A DNA stretch of 64,000 nucleotides from Aquirufa beregesia (GCF_011090385.1 NZ_SEWW01000002.1:113825-177824); one strand, 5' to 3'; positions 45,112 through 54,558 are shown, counted from the first letter of the stretch. Translations and numbers: made by a program. The notes: generated by a model from the letters alone, not told the origin.

Positions 45112-47539
45112 AGAAATCTTTTTCTCCGTATTCTGTTTTGGTGGATTTCGTTTTTTGACCTCGATCATTGATCCGGAAACCCAAACTTAGCTGTATGACT
45201 CGGTCCCATTTACGGTAATCTGTACTACTGTAAAAGTTGGGTGTTTGAGTGACAATGGTTTGAATATTAGAATTGAACACATTCAGACATTGTAGATTTA
45301 AGTTCGCCTTATTTCCCCAGAGGCTATATTTCAAACTGACATTGGAAAGTAGTAAATCAGAGTCAAAACCTTGGGTAGTTATGGATTTAGATAAATAAGT
45401 AAAATCCCAAACGAAACGAAGTTTTGGACTTATATCTAGACTGGTGTTTCCATTGATATTATAATTGAAACTACTTTGCTGGGTTTCTATTCCTCTAAAA
45501 TTTCCCTGTACATCAAATTGATAGAGATTTCCTGAAAGGTAGATTTTCCAAATTTTATTTGGTCTGATTTCCGTCAAAAATTCAACACCTGTCGATTGTG
45601 AATTTCCGGCATTGGTATAGGTCCGCCCTAAAATGGTCCTACTATAAATTTCGTTCACCCGGAAGACTTTATCCTGTAAGAAGTTAACATAGACGGTAGC
45701 TGTAAATGAAATATTTCCAAATCCTTTACTTAGGCCAACTTCTAGAACATTGGCTATTTCTGGTAATAAATTGGGGTCACCTGTTTCTATGGTTTCGGCA
45801 TGTCGGTGGTTTTTAAATGGCGACATTAACTTACTGGTTGGCCGTTCAATTCTTCGGCTGTAACCAATACGTAAGGTCTTTTCTCCATCTAATTTCCAAA
45901 TTCCTTGCAAGGAAGGGAATAGGTAAACTTGATTAAGCGCATAGGTTTTTCCGGGTTCTCCCGCATGTGTTAGCGTCCGGTCCATCCATTCAGAACGTAA
46001 TCCTAATGCGTATGAAAATTGCTTTTTCGTACCGTTTAATTGCACATAAGGGGCATGGATACTTTGGATTAATTCCATCTTGTCCGTGTAATTCGGATCG
46101 GAAACCCAAGTGCTAGTGCCGGCTGTATATCGCTCAAACAGGAAATCACCTTGGTGGTTGACATACCTCATATGATAGCCAAACTCAAGTTTTTTATTGG
46201 AACGAAGTGGAAGACTATAGTCCAGTTGAAATCTCCAGGCATTCAACGGACTAGTCTCTGTAGATCTTTCCCAAAGTAATAGTTTATTACTACCTTCATA
46301 GGTATCGTAATTGTTCAAAGGTCCCCCCAATTTAGAGAATTCATACAGAGCTAAGAGACTCAGCTTAGCCTGATTGGCATAGGTATGGGAATAGTCGATG
46401 TTGTATGTTTGAAATTTACCAGAACGAACAAACAAGTTTTGGTTAAAAAATTGCTTGTAGGGACCTTGAGAAGAATTGAATGTAGAAAATAAGTCACTTC
46501 CAGGTTGAGTACGGATAAAATCCTGGTAATGTAAGTTGGCGGTTCGGTCTGTTTGTTTTTCACCCATATAGGCTGACCAATTCCACTGATCCACCGAACT
46601 GGCTTGAAAGGTCCCTCCAGCGCGCAGAGAGTATTGAAAATCCATGTAATTTCGAACACCTTGCGAGGGCATGTAGGTTAGGGTATCTTGAAATTTAGTT
46701 CGAATTTCTCCCACTCGAAACCCATCGATGTCATATCTACGGTAATCTGCCGCAGCAAAAACACTCCATTTTTTGTCGGTAAATGTCCATTGAACATCGC
46801 TTCCAAATCGTAAAGGTAAAGTCCCTCCATTCATGATATTTCCAGACCAAGCTGTACCAATCCTCGTATTCTTTTTCGTGATGATATTGATCATTCCAGC
46901 TTTACCATCCGCATCGTATTTGGCAGAAGGGCTAGTAATGAGCTCGATGCTTTCAATGATATTGGCAGGTAATTGGGCTAAAATATCGGCAGGAGTTCTG
47001 GTAGAAGGTTTGCCGTCAACTAATAGAACAAATCCAGTACTTCCTCTTAATGCGATTTCTCCTTCGGTATTGACGGTTATAGCAGGTAAGCGTTGCATTA
47101 AATCCATCCCGGTACCATTGGCTGCATTTTGAAATTGCTTGGTCTGGAAAGTTTGCTTATCCATTTGCAAAGCTACTACCGCTTTTTCTCCTGTAACTAT
47201 TACTTCACTAAGAGTTTGGTTGTCAGGGACTAAATAAATTTCATTGCTGCTAAATTGTTTGAACTCAGCTAAAGGAATAGCCTTCGTTTTATACGACAAG
47301 GCTTGAAATTTTATGTAAGCGATATTCATGGGGACTTCAGGAAAAACAAATTTTCCTAGGGTATCACTTAAGGTTCCTTTCCAAACAGTTGAATCTTTTT
47401 TCCACAAGCTGATATTCGCAAATTCGATTTTTTGGCGACTTTGTTGATCGATTAATTTCCCAGAAAGGGGATTTCCTTGGCTAACAACCATGGATAGGTT
47501 GGTGATAGTCAATAAAATGACCAACAAGTTTTTTTTCAT
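45110..47539 (-). CDS. TonB-dependent-type outer-membrane receptor (OMP_b-brl_3 group)
   Basis: An 809-residue protein with a signal peptide (about 20 residues). It has a CarboxypepD_reg-like domain (about 24-105, with KLIDQQSRQKIEFANISLW), then a plug with LPAITVNTEGEIALRGS and PSAKYDADGKAGMINIITKK. A barrel of about 600 residues follows, with many aromatic residues. It is a paralogue of the receptor at 12079 and likewise has no SusD partner. The barrel region contains LFPSLQGIWKLDGEKTLRIG and SYSRRIERP-like segments. The substrate is unknown. The gene is convergent with the GMC operon and ends at the shared terminator. Confidence 0.9.
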   Translation of the reverse strand: MKKNLLVILLTITNLSMVVSQGNPLSGKLIDQQSRQKIEFANISLWKKDSTVWKGTLSDTLGKFVFPEVPMNIAYIKFQALSYKTKAIPLAEFKQFSSNEIYLVPDNQTLSEVIVTGEKAVVALQMDKQTFQTKQFQNAANGTGMDLMQRLPAITVNTEGEIALRGSTGFVLLVDGKPSTRTPADILAQLPANIIESIELITSPSAKYDADGKAGMINIITKKNTRIGTAWSGNIMNGGTLPLRFGSDVQWTFTDKKWSVFAAADYRRYDIDGFRVGEIRTKFQDTLTYMPSQGVRNYMDFQYSLRAGGTFQASSVDQWNWSAYMGEKQTDRTANLHYQDFIRTQPGSDLFSTFNSSQGPYKQFFNQNLFVRSGKFQTYNIDYSHTYANQAKLSLLALYEFSKLGGPLNNYDTYEGSNKLLLWERSTETSPLNAWRFQLDYSLPLRSNKKLEFGYHMRYVNHQGDFLFERYTAGTSTWVSDPNYTDKMELIQSIHAPYVQLNGTKKQFSYALGLRSEWMDRTLTHAGEPGKTYALNQVYLFPSLQGIWKLDGEKTLRIGYSRRIERPTSKLMSPFKNHRHAETIETGDPNLLPEIANVLEVGLSKGFGNISFTATVYVNFLQDKVFRVNEIYSRTILGRTYTNAGNSQSTGVEFLTEIRPNKIWKIYLSGNLYQFDVQGNFRGIETQQSSFNYNINGNTSLDISPKLRFVWDFTYLSKSITTQGFDSDLLLSNVSLKYSLWGNKANLNLQCLNVFNSNIQTIVTQTPNFYSSTDYRKWDRVIQLSLGFRINDRGQKTKSTKTEYGEKDF

Positions 47540-47758
47540 GAGTAGGTAAGGGGTAATGGCAATTTAACTACCAAAAGATAGTGATTCTAGACTCAAATCA
47601 TATCCTTTTATGGCAGTTTGGGGGCTAATAAAGGTAGTTGATCCAGATTTTAGGGCTAATAAAGGGAGAACCTGAATTTGGTCAGGAAAAAATATAAAAG
47701 GTTTGCCCCTACTAATTAAACATGTAAATTCGTTTCTAATGAATACAATTGGTTTACT

Positions 47759-48493
47759 ATGAAATGGACAAATGAATTTGATTTTTTAAAAGGACCCCGT
47801 GCTCGATGGAAAGAGCTAATTTTTTCGATTGAAGTACTTTTTCAATACATCAAAGGATTTAGAAATCTCCACTTCATTGGGCCCTGTATTACCATTTTCG
47901 GCTCAGCACGTTTTGATTCAGAACATTCTTACTATCAAACTACTGAAAAGCTGGCCAGGGAACTTTCTAAATTGGGATTTGCGATCATGACTGGCGGAGG
48001 ACCGGGCATTATGGAAGCGGCTAACAAGGGGGCAAGTCAGGTAGGAGGGGTATCCTTAGGCTGTAATATAGAATTACCTTTTGAACAACACGCCAATCCC
48101 TATTTAGATAAATTTGTGACCATTCGGTATTTCTCGGTAAGAAAGGAATTACTTCGTAAATACTCTTCGGGATTTGTGGTGATGCCCGGAGGATTAGGAA
48201 CCTTGGATGAATTTTTTGAGGTTATTACCTTAATTCAAACCGGAAAAATCAATCACTTTCCCGTAGTCGTGATGGGTTTAGAATACCATGAAAAACTCAT
48301 GGCTTATTTTGAGTCCTTAATCAAAGAGGAAACAGTAAGTCCTGGCGATTTTGATTATATCTTGTTTACGGATGATATCCAGATGGCCATAAACCACATT
48401 CAAACAAAATCAGAGAAACGGGTTCCATCTCGGCAAAATCCAAATCAGCCATTGTGGATTTTAGGGGAGAGAAGGATTTACAAAAAACGCTAA
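47759..48493 (+). CDS. LOG-family (lysine decarboxylase-like) nucleoside monophosphate hydrolase
   Basis: A 244-residue Rossmann-type protein. The family motifs are GGGPGIMEAANKGA (about residues 79-92) and PGGLGTLDEFFE (about 142-153). LOG proteins release free bases from nucleotide-activated cytokinins or other nucleoside 5'-monophosphates and are often mis-annotated as lysine decarboxylases. Cellular use in Bacteroidota is unclear. The upstream gap contains a near-consensus TAAATTCG motif (47725-47732), about 27 bases before the ATG. No neighbouring gene suggests a pathway. Confidence 0.9.
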   Translation: MKWTNEFDFLKGPRARWKELIFSIEVLFQYIKGFRNLHFIGPCITIFGSARFDSEHSYYQTTEKLARELSKLGFAIMTGGGPGIMEAANKGASQVGGVSLGCNIELPFEQHANPYLDKFVTIRYFSVRKELLRKYSSGFVVMPGGLGTLDEFFEVITLIQTGKINHFPVVVMGLEYHEKLMAYFESLIKEETVSPGDFDYILFTDDIQMAINHIQTKSEKRVPSRQNPNQPLWILGERRIYKKR

Positions 48494-48624
48494 TTCCCTA
48501 GAAGAAACCTTTCATTTATGGGTAATTGCTTGTTATAGTGGTATTTAATTAGTTGGTATACCTGACGAAGGTCATATTTATTTGGTGACTTTGGGTCGAA
48601 CTTTGCGACAAACAACATTAGATT

Positions 48625-50412
48625 ATGTCTAAAAAAATCGCACATTCATTTCATATTCCCGTGATGGGATTAGGCTTTACCATTGATACTCCTGTCAAAG
48701 TAGCTCATTTGGGAATTTCCTCCGTTATATCCATTATGGATGACCATCTGGTGGAGGAAATGAGAGAAGTTCATTCTAAAGCTAATGGCAGGGTGTTCAT
48801 TCCTATATTGAAAACAGAAAATGATTATCGTGCGAAGCGCATTCAGGCGTATTTGAATTTAGTCAATGAACTGGTGAATGAGAAGATTGAGGCCATGCGC
48901 CTTCAATCGTGGGAAGAGGGAACAGATTTACATCGCTATTTTGAGTTATTACCTGAAACGTCTCCTTTGAAACAAGCCTATCAAACGTGGCTGTTGACGA
49001 AAGAAGAGTCTTTAGAAAATTACCTAAGAGAAAGCATTATTCCTGGTTCCATCGATGTGAATATCATGTCTAAAGTGAATAAAACCAATTATAGCAAAGA
49101 GGGGGAAGCTTTGGAAAAGGAGTATGCCGATGCTTTATCAGCCCTTCGGGGATATGCGCTGAGCGACTTAAAATCTTCTGTTATTTTTTCAGCGGGATAT
49201 AATCCTTTGCTGTATAGTTATATCGAGCAGTTTGGCGACTTTTTTCCTAATGAGCAAGGAGAATTAAAGAAGCAAATCATCTTGAAAGTGAGTGATTTTA
49301 GAAGTGCTTTGACTCAAGGGAAACTGTTGGCCAAGAAAGGGCTTTGGATTTCTGAATTCCGAATAGAATCTGGGCTGAATTGTGGAGGTCATGCCTTTGC
49401 TACGGATGGCTTATTGTTGGGCCCCATTTTGGAAGAATTTAAGCGTAGTCGGGAGGAAATGAAGCAAGAGCTTTTTGACATGTGTCAAAAAGTATTGACG
49501 GAAAAAGAGGGAATCCGTTTTTCTGAATTACCTGAAATGCGGATAACGGTCCAGGGAGGAATAGGAACCAGTGAGGAGAATGAATTTTTATTGGATCATT
49601 ATCAAACCCAAGGAACGGGATGGGGAAGTCCATTTTTGTTGGTTCCTGAGGCGACTAATGTCGACGAGGCTACTTTAGCTGCCTTGGCCACCGCAGAAGA
49701 GTCTGACTATTATATGAGCCATGCTTCGCCTTTGGGAGTGCCGTTTAATAATTTCAGAAAGAGTAGTTCAGAAAAGCAGCGCTTGGAAAGAATAGAAAAA
49801 GGAAAACCAGGTAGTCCATGTAATTTGGAGTATTTATCCACCAATACTGAATTCACAGAAAAGCCAATTTGTACGGCATCCCGCCAGTACCAACATGCTA
49901 AAATTAAGGAATTAGAAGCACAGAATTTGCCTAAAAATGAATTCCAAAAATTGTTTGATAAGATTACAGAAAAGGCTTGTTTATGTACTGGCTTAGGGAC
50001 TTCTGTATTAAAAAATCATGGGATCAAACCAAAGCATCATTTGAATTCCATAGCCATTTGTCCTGGCCCGAATTTAGCCTATTTCTCAGGAGTCTATTCT
50101 TTAAAAGAAATGGTAGATCATATTTATGGTCGGATCAATATTTTAAATACTAAAAATCGCCCTAATTTGTTTGTCAAGGAACTAGGCTTGTATGTAGATT
50201 ACCTTAAAAATGAATTGGCAGAAAGTATCGAAAACATGAATGTCAAACAAGAGCGATATTTGAAGACATTCAAACAAAACTTGTTGGCAGGTGTCGAGTA
50301 CTACAAAGCGCTACAGGTTCCCAATTGGAATGATATGTTACCCGATTTGAAGCAATTGGAAAGCCGTATTGAGGCTTTAGTCATTCCTAGTTTGGAAAGA
50401 AATTTGGCCTAA
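48625..50412 (+). CDS. Uncharacterised 595-residue protein, possible NPD-like flavin TIM barrel with Cys-rich tail
   Basis: I do not recognise this as a characterised family. The N-terminus (MGLGFTIDTPVKVAHLGISS) and the pairs SGLNCGGHAFATDG (about residues 249-262, with Cys253 and His256) and VQGGIGTSEENEFL followed by GTGWGSPFLLVPEAT recall FMN-binding TIM barrels such as nitronate monooxygenase. The C-terminal part (about 395-485) carries five cysteines: C399, C416, C452, C454 and C479, which could bind iron-sulfur or zinc. There is no signal peptide or membrane span. It has its own gap upstream and no functional neighbours. The flavin and cluster assignments are inference. Confidence 0.75.
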   Translation: MSKKIAHSFHIPVMGLGFTIDTPVKVAHLGISSVISIMDDHLVEEMREVHSKANGRVFIPILKTENDYRAKRIQAYLNLVNELVNEKIEAMRLQSWEEGTDLHRYFELLPETSPLKQAYQTWLLTKEESLENYLRESIIPGSIDVNIMSKVNKTNYSKEGEALEKEYADALSALRGYALSDLKSSVIFSAGYNPLLYSYIEQFGDFFPNEQGELKKQIILKVSDFRSALTQGKLLAKKGLWISEFRIESGLNCGGHAFATDGLLLGPILEEFKRSREEMKQELFDMCQKVLTEKEGIRFSELPEMRITVQGGIGTSEENEFLLDHYQTQGTGWGSPFLLVPEATNVDEATLAALATAEESDYYMSHASPLGVPFNNFRKSSSEKQRLERIEKGKPGSPCNLEYLSTNTEFTEKPICTASRQYQHAKIKELEAQNLPKNEFQKLFDKITEKACLCTGLGTSVLKNHGIKPKHHLNSIAICPGPNLAYFSGVYSLKEMVDHIYGRINILNTKNRPNLFVKELGLYVDYLKNELAESIENMNVKQERYLKTFKQNLLAGVEYYKALQVPNWNDMLPDLKQLESRIEALVIPSLERNLA

Positions 50413-50430
50413 TCTGAGTCTTTTCTCTAG

Positions 50431-50799
50431 CTAAGGGCAGATTTCAATGTAGAGTTTTTGGGCAGGAGTTGGGCTATAGGCCAGGCATTGGGCACAGGTA
50501 TTTTCTTTAGGCGGATTGATGATTTTGAAGGTAAAGCTGTCGCCCTCCTTGATGTTGGATGGAAAGGTACAAATACTGGCTAAGGCAAATACATGTTGGA
50601 AATTTTCCTCTGTGTTGGGATTTTTCCAATTAACGGCCACTTTTGAGGTGTCAATGTCTTTATTGACAGCTTCAATCACATAATTCATGCAGATTCCCTG
50701 CAGCACTAATTTCCCTTGGTAACACCTTGGGCTGATTTTTTCAGCACTTTTGCAGTGCATAAGAAGAGGAAGTAAGAGTAATATTCCGTACTTTTTCAT
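50431..50799 (-). CDS. Small Cys-rich lipoprotein, paralogue of the gene at 51827
   Basis: A 122-residue lipoprotein (lipobox LLMHC). Its mature domain has conserved GICMNYVIE, FALASICTFPSNIKEGD and CAQCLAYSP motifs. The same pattern recurs in the protein encoded at 51827-52207 on the other strand, so the two are paralogues arranged in opposite orientation around the patatin gene. Conserved cysteines (three or more) suggest disulfides or metal binding. No named family is recognised. Confidence 0.7.
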   Translation of the reverse strand: MKKYGILLLLPLLMHCKSAEKISPRCYQGKLVLQGICMNYVIEAVNKDIDTSKVAVNWKNPNTEENFQHVFALASICTFPSNIKEGDSFTFKIINPPKENTCAQCLAYSPTPAQKLYIEICP

Positions 50800-50930
50800 T
50801 GTTTTTGTAGTTATTCACTATACGCTTCATGACTGAAATTTATTGTCACAGGCTAGACAATTGTTTTCAAATGTTCAAAGCTTGAAACTAGATTAAAGCT
50901 GGTAAATTTTTGAATGAATCATTATTTTCT

Positions 50931-51824
50931 ATGGAATTAAAGAAAAAGGTACATCTGGTTTTAGGAAGTGGGGGGGCAAGAGGCTTTGCGCACATGGGGG
51001 TCATCGATGTGCTGGAAGAGCAAAATTATGAGATTATCAGTGTGACAGGCTGCTCCATGGGTGCCGTTGTGGGAGGTATTTATGCAGCAGGTTTTCATGA
51101 GGCCTATAAAAGCTGGGCTTTGGGATTAACGAAATCCAAGGTATTTAGCTTATTGGATTTTACCTTAGGTAAACATGGTTTTGTGAAAGGAGAACGAATT
51201 TTTGAAGTATTATCCCAGTTCATCAACGTCCCTCAGATAGAAGACTTTCGGATTCCATTTACAGCTGTTGCGGCTGATATGTATACCAAAAAAGAAGTCT
51301 GGTTCCAGTCTGGGGATTTGTATCGAGCGCTGCGAGCATCCATTGCTATTCCGGGCATATTTACGCCCGTCATAGATGGAGAGCATGTGTTGGTGGATGG
51401 AGGAGTGCTTAATCCTTTACCTTTGAATGTGGTGAACAAACAAGCTGGAGAAATGGTTATTGCGGTTGATTTAAATGGAGATGCTCCGTTTTTTGTTTTA
51501 CCAGAAAAGATTGAATCGGAGGATTCAGAGCTTCTGAAAGGAATCAAAGAATGGCTCGCAAAAAATTGGATTAGTCCAGCTCCTAAGGATTTATCCACTT
51601 TGGCTAGTACGAAATCCCTGAGTGATATCTTGTTTTACTCTTATGAAATGACGCAGGATAAGGTGACTGAAATGATGGTAGATAAATACCAACCAGATAT
51701 ATTAATTGAAATACCTAAATCGATATCCTCTATTTTTGAATTTGATCGAGCCAAAGAATTGATTGCATTTGGTCGGAAGGCTTGCTTGAAGGCGATGGCT
51801 GATACAACAAAATCAACAAGTTAG
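50931..51824 (+). CDS. Patatin-like phospholipase
   Basis: 297 residues from the ATG at 50931; a TTG seven codons upstream (50910) is not needed. The patatin fold signatures are present: the glycine-rich oxyanion loop VLGSGGARGFAHMGVI (about residues 9-24), the nucleophile elbow GCSMGAVVGG, and the catalytic dyad Asp in VDGGVLNPLPLNV. It hydrolyses membrane or dietary lipids. It lacks a signal peptide, so it acts in the cytoplasm or is exported by another route. The gene sits between the two inverted copies of a small lipoprotein gene, the second of which starts 2 bases after its stop. Confidence 0.9.
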   Translation: MELKKKVHLVLGSGGARGFAHMGVIDVLEEQNYEIISVTGCSMGAVVGGIYAAGFHEAYKSWALGLTKSKVFSLLDFTLGKHGFVKGERIFEVLSQFINVPQIEDFRIPFTAVAADMYTKKEVWFQSGDLYRALRASIAIPGIFTPVIDGEHVLVDGGVLNPLPLNVVNKQAGEMVIAVDLNGDAPFFVLPEKIESEDSELLKGIKEWLAKNWISPAPKDLSTLASTKSLSDILFYSYEMTQDKVTEMMVDKYQPDILIEIPKSISSIFEFDRAKELIAFGRKACLKAMADTTKSTS

Positions 51825-51826
51825 TC

Positions 51827-52207
51827 ATGAAAAGTAAGGTGTTTTTTCTGGGTTTTTTACTGAGTGTATGGCTTTGTTCGGCTTGTAAAAGAGAAGAACT
51901 TCCTCATTCTTCTTGCCTCAAAGGCAGGTTGGCCGTGAAGGGAATTTGTATGAATTATGTGATTGAGGTAATCGAAGGGCAAGTGGATAGTAGTCAGGTA
52001 GAAAAGCTATGGAAGAATCCGATGACGGGTAAAACGTATACTCAGGCTTTTGCTTTGAGGAGTATTTGTTCCTTTCCTGAAAACATGAAGGAGGGCGATG
52101 AATTTCACTTCAATATTGCTGCATTACCAGAAGATAAAATGTGCGCTCAATGTAAGGCATATAGCCCTGTACCTAGTAGGGGACTTTCCATTAAACTATG
52201 TGATTAA
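51827..52207 (+). CDS. Small Cys-rich lipoprotein, paralogue of the gene at 50431
   Basis: A 126-residue lipoprotein (lipobox LCSAC). It shares GICMNYVIE, FALRSICSFPENMKEGD and CAQCKAYSP with the protein at 50431-50799, from which it differs at many other positions. Translation is probably coupled to the patatin gene, whose stop is 2 bases upstream. The pair flanking one lipase gene suggests a common ancestor duplicated by inversion. Function unknown. Confidence 0.7.
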   Translation: MKSKVFFLGFLLSVWLCSACKREELPHSSCLKGRLAVKGICMNYVIEVIEGQVDSSQVEKLWKNPMTGKTYTQAFALRSICSFPENMKEGDEFHFNIAALPEDKMCAQCKAYSPVPSRGLSIKLCD

Positions 52208-52224
52208 AGGTTTGCTTAGTTTAA

Positions 52225-52545
52225 TCAGGCTAATTCTATCCCGAGAACCTGATTTAATTCTGTACGTAATAATCCGCTGCCTCCACCAAAATGTTCCACG
52301 ATTTTTACGCTTGGATGAATTTGAGCTACTATCTGTGAAATTTCTTTTTCCTGATCTAAGCTCAAGCCGCTGCTGAAAAGCAATATGTCAAGAGGGCTTT
52401 TCAGGCATATAGATGGGATTTCTTCTAGCTGACAAGTACCCTGAGCAGAAAGCTCGGGGTACTTATTCACTAGTTTAATAAGCAATGCGACGATTGCTTC
52501 GTTTTTCCCTACGACTAAGACATTAAATATTTTCATGTTGAGCAT
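52225..52545 (-). CDS. Degenerate response-regulator-receiver-like protein
   Basis: A 106-residue protein (alternative ATG at 52536). It has the alternating beta-alpha pattern of a receiver domain (FNVLVVGKNEAIVALLIKLV, PLDILLFSSGLS). The phosphoacceptor Asp of receivers appears to be replaced by Ser (ILLFSSGLS), and the acidic pair after strand 1 is GK. It therefore cannot be phosphorylated in the usual way, if it is a receiver at all. The gene is convergent with the lipoprotein gene at 51827 (17 bases apart). Its YceI neighbour lies downstream in coordinate but upstream in transcription. Confidence 0.6.
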   Translation of the reverse strand: MLNMKIFNVLVVGKNEAIVALLIKLVNKYPELSAQGTCQLEEIPSICLKSPLDILLFSSGLSLDQEKEISQIVAQIHPSVKIVEHFGGGSGLLRTELNQVLGIELA

Positions 52546-52560
52546 AGGATAAAATAATGG

Positions 52561-53091
52561 CTAGGCTTTTACTAATTGGATTTCTCCAGCGATTTTAATT
52601 TCCTCACTGACTAAAACGCCACCTGTTTCTAAAGCTGCATTCCAGTTTAAACCGAAATCCGTACGGTTAATTTTCGTGTTGATGGTAAATCCAGCCTTTA
52701 CATTTCCCCAAGGATCTTTGGCTACACCACCGAATTCCACATGAATTTTTACTGGTTTGGTAACGTCTTTGATGGTCAAATCACCTAATAGGTTAAACTC
52801 ATCATCGCTAGATTTTTCGATGCCCGTAGAGCTAAAGCTGATGTTTTCAAATTTGTCTGTTTCAAAGAAATCAGCACTAGCCAAGTGAGCATCACGTTGT
52901 TCGTTTCCTGTGGTGATACTAGCTGCTTTGGCTGTGAAATTGATCTTTGCGTCAGCAAAAGATTCGTCAGAGCTTTCAGCATTTACATTGAAATCAGCAA
53001 ATCCACCCGTCACGTTCGTGATCATTAAGTGCTTTACTTTAAATTGAATTTCTGAGTGAGTCGGGTCTAATGCCCATGTTAAATTTGCCAT
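52561..53091 (-). CDS. YceI-family protein
   Basis: A 176-residue beta-barrel protein with the YceI signature: WALDPTHSEIQFKVKHLMI near the N-terminus, FSSTGIEKSSDDEFNLLGDL, and NRTDFGLNWN near the end. The fold binds long isoprenoid or fatty-acid chains in its cavity. No signal peptide is seen, so it may be cytoplasmic, as for many Bacteroidota members. The pirin gene upstream on the same strand is 36 bases away, suggesting a common stress or lipid-related unit. Confidence 0.9.
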   Translation of the reverse strand: MANLTWALDPTHSEIQFKVKHLMITNVTGGFADFNVNAESSDESFADAKINFTAKAASITTGNEQRDAHLASADFFETDKFENISFSSTGIEKSSDDEFNLLGDLTIKDVTKPVKIHVEFGGVAKDPWGNVKAGFTINTKINRTDFGLNWNAALETGGVLVSEEIKIAGEIQLVKA

Positions 53092-53127
53092 GTTTGTTGG
53101 TTGTTTACTATGTTAATTATTTATGAG

Positions 53128-53847
53128 TTAAATGTGCATAGGGACTTCCATGAGAAGAATTTTTGCATTTTCAGCTGTTGCTTTTACATCGAAGCCATCA
53201 AGCTCCCAAAGGCCTATTCCATCCCGACGATCCAAATCGATTCCATCGATGTTGAATTGTCCTTCCAGAACAAAGGCATAAACGCCATTTCCTGGTTTTT
53301 TTATTTGATAGTGAGCGCTTTTTCCTTCTTCAAAATGACCTAAGTGAAACCAAGCATCTTGATGTATCCATACACCTTCATCTTCTGGATTGGGGGATAG
53401 GATTTGCTGCAATTGATTTAGGCTATCCTTATGTTGCAAGGTGATTTGGTCATAACGAGGCGTCACGTTTTTCTTATTGGGGAATACCCAAATCTGAAGG
53501 AATTTAACGGCTTCATCTTTATGGTGATTATATTCACTGTGGTAAATACCTGTTCCGGCACTCATTACTTGAATATCTCCTTGGCGAATAACCGCTACGT
53601 TACCCATACTATCCTTGTGCTCTAAATCTCCTTCCAATGGAATACTGATGATTTCCATGTTATCGTGTGGATGCTGGCCAAAACCCATTCCACCTTTGAC
53701 CATATCATCATTGAGTACTCTTAGTGCGCCAAAATGAATTCTTGTTGGATCATAATAATTGGCGAAACTAAACGTGTGAGAGCTAAGTAACCATCCATGA
53801 TTGGCTTTGCCCCTCGAGTCTGCTTTGTGTAAGATGCTCTTTGTCAT
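53128..53847 (-). CDS. Pirin-family protein (YhhW-type)
   Basis: 239 residues from the ATG at 53847; a TTG at 53865 is not needed. The pirin signature GQHPHDNMEIISIPLEGDLEHKD (metal-binding histidines), preceded by the YhhW-type GWLLSSHTFSFANYYDP, defines the shorter class of pirins. The C-terminal cupin lacks a complete metal site. In the family, some members are quercetinases. It differs from the longer pirin at 29466, so the window has one of each class. It is encoded 36 bases upstream of yceI in transcription order. Confidence 0.9.
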   Translation of the reverse strand: MTKSILHKADSRGKANHGWLLSSHTFSFANYYDPTRIHFGALRVLNDDMVKGGMGFGQHPHDNMEIISIPLEGDLEHKDSMGNVAVIRQGDIQVMSAGTGIYHSEYNHHKDEAVKFLQIWVFPNKKNVTPRYDQITLQHKDSLNQLQQILSPNPEDEGVWIHQDAWFHLGHFEEGKSAHYQIKKPGNGVYAFVLEGQFNIDGIDLDRRDGIGLWELDGFDVKATAENAKILLMEVPMHI

Positions 53848-53968
53848 ATTGTTTTGAATTAACAATACAAAGGTCTGAACAAATAGTTCCCAAAAACATA
53901 ATGTAGATTAAGAAAGCAAATGGAGCTAATTCATTAGAAAATAGCCTTAATTGAAAATGAATCAACAA

Positions 53969-54553
53969 TTAAATGGATCTAAGGTATTCGCTGCGCATCT
54001 TACTTAGGAATTCTGGTGTGACACCGATGTAGGCAGCTATCAGCTTTTGTGGGACATCGTTAATTAAAGTAGGAAAGGTTTGGCAAAAATTGGCATAGCG
54101 CTGCTTGGCACTTAAGCTGAGATTATCAATGAGTCTTTGTCGATAAGCTACTAGGGAGTTTTCTGTCAAAATCCGAAAATACCTTTCTAGTGCTGGGATT
54201 TTATCAAATAGCATCAATTGGTCTTTTCGACTAAGTAATACCACTTCGGAATCCATGATGGCTTGAACACTGAGATCACCGGGTTTTTGAGATATAAAAC
54301 TGTACATGTCGGTAATCCACCAGTTGGCTGGGGCAAATTGCATGATATGTTCAAATCCATTTTCATCCAAAGAAAAGGATCTTAAACAGCCAGATATAAC
54401 TAATGCGGCGTCTTTCGTGATTTCTCCTCGCTCAAATAAATATTCCTTTTTAGCAATTTTTACTTTTCTCCAGGTTTGGTTAATCAATTCACAATCCGCC
54501 TCACTTAGGGGAATGAGTTTTTTAATGTTGGCTAAAACTGGATTTTCCGACAT
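53969..54553 (-). CDS. Crp/Fnr-family transcriptional regulator
   Basis: A 194-residue protein with a cyclic-nucleotide-binding-like domain (about residues 1-115, with VISGCLRSFSLDENGFEHIMQF). The C-terminal helix-turn-helix contains KLIAAYIGVTPEFLSKMRSEYL. No cysteine cluster of the Fnr iron-sulfur type is evident. It could regulate the neighbouring pirin-YceI genes (122 bases away, same strand). The dabb gene lies 5 bases upstream. Ligand unknown. Confidence 0.9.
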   Translation of the reverse strand: MSENPVLANIKKLIPLSEADCELINQTWRKVKIAKKEYLFERGEITKDAALVISGCLRSFSLDENGFEHIMQFAPANWWITDMYSFISQKPGDLSVQAIMDSEVVLLSRKDQLMLFDKIPALERYFRILTENSLVAYRQRLIDNLSLSAKQRYANFCQTFPTLINDVPQKLIAAYIGVTPEFLSKMRSEYLRSI

Positions 54554-54558
54554 GATGT

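Noticed and set aside
51233-51598. Antisense frame of 121 codons inside the patatin gene
   Set aside because: The plus-strand patatin has all its catalytic motifs; the antisense frame has none.
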